Shown here: positions 27,282 to 36,111 of the stretch, one piece after another | Position numbering within the stretch: position 1 is the first letter of the stretch | Layout: each line of letters starts with the position of its first letter | Origin: Candidatus Saccharimonadota bacterium | GTDB lineage: Bacteria; Patescibacteriota; Saccharimonadia; Saccharimonadales; Saccharimonadaceae | Reading direction: 5' to 3' | Assembly: GCA_946893605.1 (NCBI GenBank) | Contig: OX335598.1 | Span: 248,001 to 312,000, forward strand | Length of the DNA stretch: 64,000 bases | Program-made: the position numbers and the translations under genes | The notes under the pieces: generated by a model | The model's database searches: none | Told to the model about the DNA's origin: nothing | What the model saw: the letters and a program-made list of their open reading frames with translations, nothing else

Positions 27282-27610
27282 CTATTTCAAAATTTGGTTA
27301 AAGCCCCAGTTGAATGCGGCGTCAAGTAATAAAATCAGAACGACAAACGCAAAGGTGAAAATAAGCACCGCCGCTGTCATTGCCCAAGTTGCTGAGCGGG
27401 TTGGCCAGCGAACTAGCTTCAACTCTTCCCAAGCGCCCTTAAAATATCCAATCAATCCACCTTTTTCGCCAGATTTTTTAGACGCTTTTGTGGTGATTTT
27501 AGTTGGTTTATTGATTTTTTTGCTACAGCTTTTTCTTTTTTTGGCGCGTCGTCGGTAGCCTTGATTCGACGAACCGTAGTTTTGCTGCTTGCCTTGCCTT
27601 TCTGTGCCAT
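27282..27610 (-). CDS. secE: preprotein translocase subunit SecE, frameshifted
   Basis: SecE is an essential part of the SecYEG channel. The start MAQKGKASSKTT (ATG 27610-27608, GGGAGA upstream) reads in one frame as a Lys-rich cytosolic tail. The conserved part lies in another: GYFKGAWEELKLVRWPTRSA, then a single membrane helix and the end NQILK. The join is the T run 27515-27521 (seven A on the coding strand); eight A give AVAKKINKPTKITTKASKK in one frame, 109 residues in total. An essential gene broken only by homopolymer length is strong evidence for a sequence error. Order secE-nusG-rplK is standard. Confidence 0.9.
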
Positions 27611-27699
27611 ATTTTCTCCCAATTTAAAAAGTCTGTTTTTCACAGACTGTCAATAGTCATTGTAATTCATCCGAGTCAAAAAAACAAGTTGACCGAATA

Positions 27700-28892
27700 T
27701 TATTTGTCATTATTTTTGAACTCTTTCAGTTTGAATCCGAACGTCGATCCGTGGTTTAATCGGCTTTCTACCTCAATCTTGCAGCCCAATTTCTTCGCCA
27801 ACTTAGCGGAAACGTATAGACCTAATCCCGTGCCTTTCGTCTCGCGAGTTCTATAATCTTCTGCGCGGTAAAACTTGTCGAAAATTTTTGCTATGTCGGC
27901 TTTGCTAATGCCAATTCCCGTGTCAATAACCTTGAAGGTGATTTCGCCAGATTTATTTTTCTTGATTGATAAAGTTATGGAGCCTTTTTGTGTGTATCGA
28001 ATGGCGTTGGTGATGAAGTTTTGGAGAATTTCCTCCAGATATAAACGAGAAACTTTAACCACGCCAAGTCGCCCGCCGATATCAAATTGAAAGCCAAACC
28101 TTTTTCGCTCGCCTGAGGTGAATATTCGGAATTTATCTGAGCAGCCAGCTCTGCTACGTCGATTATTTCTGTTTCATCAGCCACACCTCGCTCTGCGCGC
28201 GATAACGTACTGAGGTCGTTGATCATTCGCGCTAAGAATAAAATTTGCTTATGAGATTCGTCAATGGCTTCAGGAATTTTGCTAGTCATTTTACGCTCGA
28301 CCAGCAATTTGGCGTTGCTCAGCGAGCCTTCAGCAATAGCAATCGGCGTGCGTAATTCGTGACTAACTACGCTAATAAATTCATCACGCTCCTCTTCGAG
28401 GCTCTTCGTCTTCGTGATGTCGCGCAAGATAAGTACATATCCGTCCGGCGTCATCTTGTCGCCGCCTTGAACTGGCGCAAGTGTAACTTCCAGGCGAATA
28501 TAATCGCCATCTTCGATTTTCATTAGAATGTCGTCACGCTGGCGAATTGCGGAAGATTTGGTGAGTTCCTTAAAAATGTCAATCGGCTTTTTATCTGTCG
28601 TTTCAAGGTTCAGCACCTGACTGATATGTTCGCCGTTAATTCCGCTGTTCGTGTCAATCAAATTAAGCGCCGCAGAATTGTACGTATTGATAATTCCGTG
28701 CTCGTCCGTGCTGAGGATTGCGTCGGTGATATTATTGATAAGCGTGATCATTCTTTGATGTTCGCTGAGGCTTTTTTTATCATTTTTATAATCAGATTTA
28801 TCGCTAATTTCCGACAATATTTTATGTAAAACAATAGCTATAACACCTAAAACAACACTCAGAGTGATCAATAGAAAAATTAGCGCCCACAT
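27700..28892 (-). CDS. orphan PAS-domain sensor histidine kinase, frameshifted
   Basis: One membrane helix (about 2-24) is followed by a PAS domain (about 48-155: DAILSTDEHGIINTYN ... DGYVLILRDITKTK), HisKA with FISVVSHELRTPIAIAEGS (about 168) and, after a frame break, the HATPase with N-box LQNFITNAIRYT and G-box GTGLGLYVSAKLA. The break is at AAA 28084-28086 (coding TTT); one more T gives AFNFDIGGRLGVVKVSRLY. Joined length is about 396 residues. No response regulator is adjacent, so it is an orphan kinase. TATACT ends six bases before the ATG, so it is probably leaderless. Confidence 0.85.
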
Positions 28893-28922
28893 AGCTAAAG
28901 TATAACATAAGCATATGCGTTT

Positions 28923-29616
28923 CTATATGTATGGCGAATATTTTTTCAATTCATTTCGGTGAATTTTATAATGCGGGTCAAATTTGGCAACTTCGTCCCA
29001 GAATTTCGTCGAGTGATTCATATGCCTGGTGTGGCACAATTCGTGGATAATTACGTAATCAATTAGCTCAAATGGCAAGTTCATCATCCCGATATTCAAG
29101 CTAATCGTCCCAGATGAAGAGCAGCTTCCCCAGCGACTTGATGAGTGTGTGATTTTACTCCGAGCAAAAGAAAAGCCGTGTTCTTTTGCTAAAAACGACA
29201 ATCGCCTCGGCAGATATGACTTGGCTTCTTTTCTGAGAGCTGCCAGAATTTTACTGCGGATAAGTTGTTGGTTTGCGGCCGATTCAACGGATTCCGCCTC
29301 GTTGATTTCTGCCAATATCTGCGTCCCGACGATTTTCACGCTCGAAGGTTTCGCGGTCGTTTGTATCAATAAATTATGGCTTTTGCCAATTTGCTGATTT
29401 TCTGTGTAAGAAAGTTTTTCTCTGTATTGAGAAGCTAATTCGCGGATTTGCTTTCGAGAGGTTTTAATCAATGCCTTTGCAGCCAACAGCGGCGCATATG
29501 GCGGCATTGTAATTTGTATTCGCCCGTCTGGCGCAATTTTTAAAACTAACAGTCTTCGCTAAGCTACGTTTTTTAACGACAATTTCTCCGAATTCTTCGT
29601 CGGTAATAATTGTCAT
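28923..29616 (-). CDS. YgjP/SprT-like metallopeptidase domain protein, frameshifted
   Basis: A zinc metallopeptidase-fold protein (YgjP-like, DUF45). The zinc motif HELCHTRHMNHS is near the C-terminus, with SRWGSCSSSGTISLNIGMM before it, both typical. The true start is ATG 29616-29614 (MTIITDEEFGEIVV), two bases after the stop of the upstream kinase gene. The frame breaks at the T run 29537-29541; removing one base joins VSFKIAPDGRIQITMPPYAP. Joined length is about 230 residues. Family function is uncertain; some members sit near UPF0758 or restriction genes. Zinc ligands are intact. Confidence 0.82.
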
Positions 29617-29618
29617 AA

Positions 29619-30161
29619 CTAACCTATGTTAATGCGATTTCCGGCAATTGGGTGGCGTGGAGCTTCTGGGCGACTGGCACCAATTTGCTTAAGAACGGTG
29701 CGAGCTTGGCTGCTTAAGGTGTGACGACCGCTGATCACGACGTAAGATTCGCTGCTGTGTGGCGCTGAGAATTGCTTCAGTCGTCGTTCAAAAGATTCAT
29801 CATTTCCGCCGTAAGTCTTTATCCAACGATGTTTGGCTGTGGCGGGATCGGTTTGCACCCAAACAAATAGGACTTTATATCCATATTCCCTGGCAAGGCG
29901 ATTGATACGCATACGATTCGTGCGCTGATCCGTTGATCCGTCCAAAATAACAGTTTGTTTAGTCTTCAAAAATTCTTCCAAAAGCGACAATGTTGCGTCA
30001 GAAATGGTTTTTGTATTGTCCGTAAAAACTTCAAATTGTCGAGAACTTACCACTGGAGAATTGAAAATCTTCGCAAATTCTACAGCGAATTGTGTCTTCC
30101 CTGAACCTGGCGCACCAACCATGGCGATAATATGCGGAAGTGAAGGTGATAAAGGTTTCAT
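29619..30161 (-). CDS. P-loop nucleotide kinase of unknown substrate
   Basis: A 180-residue AAA_33/zeta-like small kinase. The P-loop is VGAPGSGKTQF (about 15-25); a Walker B-like VILDGSTDQ is at about 70 and a lid with Arg residues RMRINRLAREYG at about 82-93. PDB-style relatives phosphorylate polynucleotide ends, small molecules or UDP-sugars. No second domain is present. It is the first gene of a pair with the YgjP-like protein and shares a two-base spacing with it. TATAAT ends eight bases before the ATG. Confidence 0.75.
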   Translation of the reverse strand: MKPLSPSLPHIIAMVGAPGSGKTQFAVEFAKIFNSPVVSSRQFEVFTDNTKTISDATLSLLEEFLKTKQTVILDGSTDQRTNRMRINRLAREYGYKVLFVWVQTDPATAKHRWIKTYGGNDESFERRLKQFSAPHSSESYVVISGRHTLSSQARTVLKQIGASRPEAPRHPIAGNRINIG

Positions 30162-30190
30162 ATTGAGAAATTATAGCAGATTTTTGACTA

Positions 30191-30221
30191 ATAAAAAAGA
30201 TTCTCTTTCCAGCGAGAATCT
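30191..30221 (-). terminator. tRNA-Trp terminator
   Basis: AGATTCTC-gctggaaa-GAGAATCT followed by TTTTTTATT on the minus strand, immediately after the encoded CCA. Confidence 0.85.
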
Positions 30222-30298
30222 TGGCAGGAGTGGAGGGACTCGAACCCCCGACACCTGGTTTTGGAGACCAGTGCTCTAGCCACCTGAGCTACACTCCT
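30222..30298 (-). tRNA. tRNA-Trp (anticodon CCA)
   Basis: All arms pair: acceptor AGGAGTG/CACTCCT, D-arm GCTCAGGTGGCTAGAGC, anticodon arm CTGGT-CTCCAAA-ACCAG, T-arm with GGTTCGAGTCC. Discriminator G and an encoded CCA. 77 bases including CCA. Its own terminator follows. Confidence 0.95.
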
Positions 30299-30386
30299 AT
30301 AACAACTATTTTATCACGAATTAGCTTTGTCGCAAATGTTAAAATTGTGAAAAATAAAAAACTCGTGAAAAAGATCCCAAAATCCC

Positions 30387-30415
30387 TTGAAAAAACATAA
30401 GCGTAGTTCTACAAT
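30387..30415 (+). promoter_or_regulatory. promoter of the alpha-glucan pair
   Basis: TTGAAA (30387-30392), 17 bases, TACAAT (30410-30415). It overlaps the 5' end of a longer TTG-initiated frame, so the real start is ATG 30426, ten bases past the -10 box. Confidence 0.65.
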
Positions 30416-30425
30416 TAACTCAGAG

Positions 30426-31628
30426 ATGAAAATTTTAATGCTTGGGTGGGAACTTCCTCCGCACAATAGTGGCGGACTTGGCGTTGCTTGCTATCAGATG
30501 TCGAAGGCGCTTGCTTCGGAGGGCGTTGATATTGACTTTATTATCCCCTACACCGCTGAGCATCCCGGAATTGACTATATGAATATCTATTCAGCTACTC
30601 CTTTGCCGCCGAATTATCACGATTTGGGTGCGTATAATAACGGTTCAGAGGAAGATCGTGAAAACGCTAAGGATGAATATGGTCTTTCGCCGATGCGCGC
30701 CGTGCAACGTAGATATGGCAAATACGTTCGGAAGTTTGTGAAAAATCATCAGCCCGATGCAATTCACGCGCATGATTGGTTGACGATGGAAGCTGGAATA
30801 ATTGCCAAAGAAATGACGGGCGCGCCGCTAATCGTGCACGTTCACGCGACGGAATTTGACCGTTCTGGCGAGCAGTCAGGAAATCCTCTGGTTCACGAAA
30901 TTGAGCAACAAGGCTTGTTGATGGCTGATCGGATAATCGCCGTCAGTGAAATCACGAAGGAAATAATTGTTAAGAACTATCACATTCCGCCAGAGAAAAT
31001 TGAGGTGGTTTATAACGCGATTGATTTGGCTGATTTGCCGCCACATGAGTATGACGCCAGCACTTACAGGTATTTGGAGGAGTTGAAAAAGGATGGCTAT
31101 ACGGTTGTCGGCGCGTTGACGCGACTCACGGTTCAGAAAGGTCTGACGTATTTTGTGCGAGCTGCAGCGAAGGCGCTTGAAAAATATGAGAAAATCGTTT
31201 TTGTTTTATCTGGAAATGGCGAGCAAAGAGATGAACTGATTGAACTGGCGGCAGATTTGAGAATTAGCGATAAGATGATTTTTACGGGATTTGTGCGCGG
31301 AAAACAGTGGCGAGATATTTACTGTTTGATTGATGTTTTTGTGATGAGTTCGGTTTCTGAGCCATTTGGCTTGACTGCCTTGGAGGCGGCGCATCATGAT
31401 ACGGCATTACTTATTAGTCGTCAATCCGGCGTTGGTGAGGTTCTGAATAATATTATGCGATTTGATTATTGGGACGTGAATAAATTGGCGGATGAAATTG
31501 TTAATATCGCTGAATCACCTGCCCTACAGAAATCTTTGAAGAAAAACGTTAAGAATGAATACGCGAGAATTTCCTGGCAGGACGCCGCTAGAAAATGTCT
31601 GAAACTGTACAAAGGAGCGCTGGCATGA
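30426..31628 (+). CDS. GT4-family glycosyltransferase (glycogen synthase-like)
   Basis: A 400-residue GT-B glycosyltransferase. The start MKILMLGWELPPHNSGGLG (about 1-19) is the typical donor-loop region (PPHNSGGLG) of starch/glycogen synthase-like GT4/GT5 enzymes. HAHDWLT lies at about 111 and the C-terminal domain has GALTRLTVQKGLTYFVRAA, GFVRGKQW and SVSEPFGLTALEAAHHDT (about 304-321). The start at 30426 is chosen because the promoter occupies the upstream codons. The stop overlaps the GH57 gene in ATGA. Together they suggest making and remodelling of an alpha-glucan; donor and acceptor are not proven. Confidence 0.9.
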   Translation: MKILMLGWELPPHNSGGLGVACYQMSKALASEGVDIDFIIPYTAEHPGIDYMNIYSATPLPPNYHDLGAYNNGSEEDRENAKDEYGLSPMRAVQRRYGKYVRKFVKNHQPDAIHAHDWLTMEAGIIAKEMTGAPLIVHVHATEFDRSGEQSGNPLVHEIEQQGLLMADRIIAVSEITKEIIVKNYHIPPEKIEVVYNAIDLADLPPHEYDASTYRYLEELKKDGYTVVGALTRLTVQKGLTYFVRAAAKALEKYEKIVFVLSGNGEQRDELIELAADLRISDKMIFTGFVRGKQWRDIYCLIDVFVMSSVSEPFGLTALEAAHHDTALLISRQSGVGEVLNNIMRFDYWDVNKLADEIVNIAESPALQKSLKKNVKNEYARISWQDAARKCLKLYKGALA

Positions 31629-32827
31629 ATAGAAATAAAGGAATAGTTTTATATCTGCACGTACACCAACCGTGGCGAATACGCGAGTATAGTATATTTG
31701 ACGTGGCTTGGAAGCATAATTATTTCTCTGGCGGCCAAAACCCAGATCAGGACAATCAAAAAATATTCCAAAAAGTTGCAGAAAAGTCGTATTTGCCGAT
31801 GAATGCTTTGCTTGAAAAACTGTTGAAAAAATATCCTGATTTTAAGATCTCGCTGAGTTTTAGTGGAGCGTTTTTAGAGCAAGCCGGAAGGTTTAATCCT
31901 GAAGTTTTGGAAAGTTTCAAGCGCTTGGTAAAGACTGGTCAAGTAGAAATCTTATCAAGTCCGTATCATCACAGTCTGGCGTTTTTCTATTCGCGCAAGG
32001 AGTTCGAGCGTCAAGTTGAGCTTCACCGCTGGAAGATTCGCGAGATTTTTGGTGCAGAAACGCGAGTTTTGGCAAATACGGAATTGGCGTATAGTGATGA
32101 CTTGGCGAAATGGGCTGAGCAGGATGGCTTCAAGGGTGTGCTGGCTGAAGGCTGGGATCCAATCCTGAATTGGCGCAGTCCGAATTATGTATATCGCCCG
32201 AGAGGCACGAAGAAGATTGGATTGCTACTTAAGAATTATCGATTAAGTGATGATTTGGCGTTTAGGTTTAGTGATCGAAAATGGAATGAATGGCCGCTGA
32301 CCGCCGATAAGTTTAATACGTGGGTGGAAGATTCTGTCCGTTACGCGCCACTACTTAACTTGTTTATGGACTATGAAACTTTCGGCGAGCATCAATGGGC
32401 GGAATCTGGGATTTTCGGCTTCTTTGAGAACTTTGTTGATAAATGGCTGAGCGCTGATGGCAATACTTTTTATACCGTTAGCGAAGTACTGGACGCGAAT
32501 GCGCCTGCTGGTGAAATAAGTATGCCGTCACCTGTAACGTGGGCGGACGCCGAGCGGGATTTGACGGCTTGGAACGGAAACAGCCTGCAGAAAGAAGCTT
32601 TGCGATATGTCTATGAGCTTGAAGATGAGGTCTTGAACAGTAAAGACGAAGGTCTAATTAGCGATTGGCGAAAATTGCAAACTTCAGACCACTTCTATTA
32701 CATGGGAACGAAGAATTTTGCTGACGGCGACGTCCATGCTTATTTTAGCCCGTATGATTTGCCGTACGACGCTTTTCTTTACTATATGAATACCATTCGT
32801 GATATGAAATCTCGATTGAGGAAATAG
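31625..32827 (+). CDS. GH57-family alpha-glucan hydrolase or branching enzyme
   Basis: A 400-residue glycoside hydrolase family 57 protein. It begins GIVLYLHVHQPWRIREY (about 6-22; HQPWR is motif 1), has the nucleophile motif VLANTELAYSDD (about 148) and the acid motif FMDYETFGEHQW (about 248). A C-terminal helical domain ends with the conserved MGTKNFADGDVHAYFSPY. ATG 31625 is chosen for AAAGGAG upstream and the ATGA overlap with the GT4 gene. GH57 covers alpha-amylase, amylopullulanase and branching activity; the single-domain length here fits an amylase-like enzyme. Cytoplasmic, no signal peptide. Confidence 0.9.
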   Translation: MNRNKGIVLYLHVHQPWRIREYSIFDVAWKHNYFSGGQNPDQDNQKIFQKVAEKSYLPMNALLEKLLKKYPDFKISLSFSGAFLEQAGRFNPEVLESFKRLVKTGQVEILSSPYHHSLAFFYSRKEFERQVELHRWKIREIFGAETRVLANTELAYSDDLAKWAEQDGFKGVLAEGWDPILNWRSPNYVYRPRGTKKIGLLLKNYRLSDDLAFRFSDRKWNEWPLTADKFNTWVEDSVRYAPLLNLFMDYETFGEHQWAESGIFGFFENFVDKWLSADGNTFYTVSEVLDANAPAGEISMPSPVTWADAERDLTAWNGNSLQKEALRYVYELEDEVLNSKDEGLISDWRKLQTSDHFYYMGTKNFADGDVHAYFSPYDLPYDAFLYYMNTIRDMKSRLRK

Positions 32828-32844
32828 CCAAATATCCTTGCCAA

Positions 32845-32875
32845 ATAAAAACTCCCTCTGAATGCGAGGGAGTTT
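32845..32875 (-). terminator. rpmG terminator, partly bidirectional
   Basis: ACTCCCTC-gcattca-GAGGGAGT followed by TTTTATTTGG on the minus strand. In the other direction the same stem ends the glucan operon, with a weaker T run. Confidence 0.8.
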
Positions 32876-32893
32876 CTGTATAATTCTGTTAAA

Positions 32894-33112
32894 TTAGCTT
32901 TTACGAGCTTTAACTTCGTTACGACCAAGGTTTTTCTTAGTCTCGGTGTAAGTAGCGTGTTGCTTTGCAATTGGGTCGTACTTACGTAGTGTCAATTTAC
33001 CCTGACCTTTTGTGGTGCGGTTCTGGGTGTTAACAGTAGTATAGTAAGTTCGGTGGTTGCTCAAGTTACTCACCAAACCAATCAGCTTTCGTTTCGTATT
33101 CTTCTTTGCCAT
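32894..33112 (-). CDS. rpmG: 50S ribosomal protein L33
   Basis: A 72-residue L33. The conserved core is RKLIGLVSNLSNHRTYYTT (about 8-26) and LTLRKYDPIAKQHATYTETK (about 40-59). It lacks the CxxC zinc pairs, so it is the Cys-free form. It is longer than the usual 50-55 residues through a basic C-terminal tail (NLGRNEVKARKS). Single gene with its own terminator. Confidence 0.93.
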   Translation of the reverse strand: MAKKNTKRKLIGLVSNLSNHRTYYTTVNTQNRTTKGQGKLTLRKYDPIAKQHATYTETKKNLGRNEVKARKS

Positions 33113-33370
33113 CTCTTTACTCGTTAGATTTTATAAAACGTCTTGGCTAATTATAGCATGGGTGAAGTGAAAATGCTAGTACCATATCAGATTTTACTAA
33201 TTTTTATGCTTACTTCGCCAATCAATAAAGCGCGTCGGACTTTTATGGGTGTAGATATTTTCATTTCAGCGAACTTAAGTATTTTAAGCTAATGGCCGAT
33301 GCTTCGTAAAAAAATGAATCTCATGATATTATGTGTAATAGAGATATTTATAATTTGTGGGGGTTCTGGC
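33113..33370. other. intergenic region before the decayed DNA-modification island
   Basis: A/T-rich, with the rpmG promoter side at the left. I find no second copy of the tRNA-Thr 3' end and no clear repeat that would mark an integration border. A short frame from 33299 runs into the methyltransferase start but adds nothing recognisable. Confidence 0.4.
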
Positions 33371-36040
33371 GTGGCTAAATATACCTTTGATCAGGTTAAA
33401 CGTAACGTAGCTGAAATTGCTAATCGCGATTCATATACTAAAGAATTTATTTTTGAGTTAATGGCGGCTTACGGTCGCGCAACTTCGGCAATTAATCAGT
33501 TGAAGTCTGGTGCTATCGATAACCTGATAGACCCTAATGCTCTTCTTCAAAAAGGTGTATTGTATTTCAAGGTATTCCCTCAAGGAACTCCGCTCGAAGA
33601 AAAAGTAGGAAAATGGGATCCGAATCTCTCTTTCGTCGCTATGAGCCACGCTATATTGTTGCCACCGATCTTCACCATATTGTTGCAAAAGATACTATAA
33701 AACACACCACTTTAGATATTGAAATAAAAGACATTGATAACGAAGTGGCTTTTTACGGATGGACTGGCAATGAAATTAACAAAGGTAGCGCTGATGAATC
33801 GGTTGCTGATCGACGTGCGGCCGACAAGATGAAAGATCTCTACGACGAAATCGAGCGTGAAAACATCGATAGTTTTAAGGCCGACCCTGTCGGATTTCGT
33901 CATAACCAGAAAGCGTATTTTTAGTCGCCTTCTTTTTTGTTTCTTTGCTGAAGATACGGGACTCTTCAGACCAAAGCAACTTACAAACTCCATTAAAGTA
34001 CACCGAGACTGACGGATCAAATCTTGATCTATTTTTTAATGAGCTGTTCAGATCCCTAGATTCTGAAGATAAAAGCGGAATGACGACTCCGTATTCAATT
34101 TCCATATGTGAATGGTTCTCTATTTGACACAAAAAAGAACATAATATTGCTATACCAAAATTCTCACCAACAGCACGCCATATTCTGATTCTATGTGCTG
34201 ATTTGGACTGGAGTGGTGTTAACCCTGATATTTTCGGTACGATTTTTCAGGGTATTGTAGATGAGACTCGACGTGACGAAAATGGTATGGACTATACGAG
34301 TGTCCCGAATATATTAAAAGTTATCAACCCATTATTTATGGATGAATTACACGAGGAATTCGACAAGGCTTTTGATGACCAAAATAGATTATTCAAGTTG
34401 TGGGGTAGAATTTCTAAGATTAAAGTGTTCGACCCCGCCTGTGGAAGCGGTAATTTTTAATTATTTCATATAAAAAGCTGCGTGAACTGGAGCATGATAT
34501 TATTCGTCGCATTGCTGAATTAAAGCATGGGGTTCTGAGTGTTAAGCTAAATTCACAAATTAAATTAGATCATTTCTTCGGCATTGAGATAGAGGATTTC
34601 CCGCGTGAGCTGGCTGTTTTATCAATGTATATTGCCGCCCATCAAATGAACGTAGAATTTGAAAAAAGAATTCGGAAAGAAGATTTCAATTATTCCTTTG
34701 ATTGATATGCCTACAATTTATTGTGATAACTCAGCTCGGGTTGACTGGAATTCTATATGCCCAAATAATGGATCAGATGAAATCTATGTCATCGGTAATC
34801 TGTTAAGAAGGTAGCCGTAGCCAGACAGTGAGCTAAAGAAGGATATGGATCTCAACCTATCTAGCGTAGATGGCTATAGATATCTAGACTACATAGGCTA
34901 TATGGTTCGAAAAACTTAGTAAATATATTGCGGCGGAACATCTGCAAAGGGCGCCTTCGTTTTTACTAATTTATTTGTCAAGGAGACTAGGTTGATTTTC
35001 TGGCCACAATTCGAACGAGGGGATCCAATTTGCCTATACGTCATTCAGGTGGACTAATAACGCCCAGATGTTGTCGGCGTAATGGTTTCTGCATCATATC
35101 TCTTTTGTAATGAATCTAGATAAAAACACACCACTCTACACGATAATATATAGTAATGTCAATAAAATTAACGCATATCTATCCGACGGTAGCGATGGTG
35201 TCGTATTAAAGCGTAGAGATAATCTTTGTGGTTTTCCGGATATGGTAAGGAAGCACTTGCGCGATGGCAACCATCTGTCTTTAACGCAGGAAGATCGCGA
35301 CGAGCTGCTACGCCAATCACCAGAAGCTAAGAGGTTTATAAAGAACTACTCTGGTTCAAGAGAATACATAAACGGTATTAAAAGATACTGCTTATGGATT
35401 GACGACAAATATCATCTTGAAGCTGAAAAAGTTCCATTTATTAAACAACGTGTAGATGAAGTTAGAAAATTTAGATTGTCCGAGAAGAATGCAGCTACGC
35501 GTGCGATGGCATCAAAGCCATGGTCGTTCTTCCGCAAATCATACAAGCCAACTAATGCCATTATAGTGCAGTTGTTTCTTCTGAGCAGGCAGTATATTCC
35601 GTTAGGATTCGTCGATGAAAATATGTTATATCGTATGCCGCATTTTTGCAGTATATGACGCTGGCTCATATCTATTTGCATTGTTAAATTCTAAGATGCA
35701 TATGGCCTGGATTCGTACGGTGTACGGAAAACTTAAAACAGATTATCGCTATTCATCAACGTTGGGTTATACTTACTTTCCGTGTCCGCCACTTACACCT
35801 CAACAGAAAGAAAAAATGAACCAATCTGCAAGAAATATTCTATTTGCGAGGAGCTAATCATCAGAATTAACGCTGGCCATTATGTATGATCAAACAAAAT
35901 GCCGAAGATCTGCGTCAAAGACTCACGAGAAAAATGATATATTAGTTGACAAGCTTTATCGCTCGACTCCGTTCCAAACAGATGAGCAAAGGGTTAGCTA
36001 CGCTATTCAAACTATATGAGAAATGACAGGACGTGAGTAG
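33371..36040 (+). pseudogene. decayed class I DNA methyltransferase (MmeI/type IIG-like)
   Basis: Pieces in all three frames line up in order with a large N6-adenine methyltransferase. GTG 33371 opens AKYTFDQVKRNVAEI; then CFFAEDTGLF (about 33950), an N-terminal helical part, the SAM motif FDPACGSGNF (34428-34460), HFFGIEIEDFPRELA, and a target-recognition/C-terminal part (35110-35860) with RRDNLCGFPDMVRKHLRDG, YINGIKRYCLWI and TYFPCPPLTPQQKE. It ends near TAG 36038. Motif IV, NPPY, expected after YVIGN near 34800, is destroyed by a short replacement. More than ten frame changes and several stops show it is inactive as read. Such proteins methylate DNA and some also cut it; the helicase and GIY-YIG genes follow. 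Confidence 0.8.
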
Positions 36041-36056
36041 TTTATTCATATTTGTA

Positions 36057-36085
36057 TTGACTTTGTTTATATTCTGCGCTAAAAT
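36057..36085 (+). promoter_or_regulatory. promoter of the helicase/GIY-YIG pair
   Basis: TTGACT (36057-36062), 17 bases, TAAAAT (36080-36085), then AAAGGA and ATG at 36112. It is well preserved although the genes behind it are broken. Confidence 0.65.
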
Positions 36086-36111
36086 GTTCATAATTGAAAG
36101 GAAATATTTAC

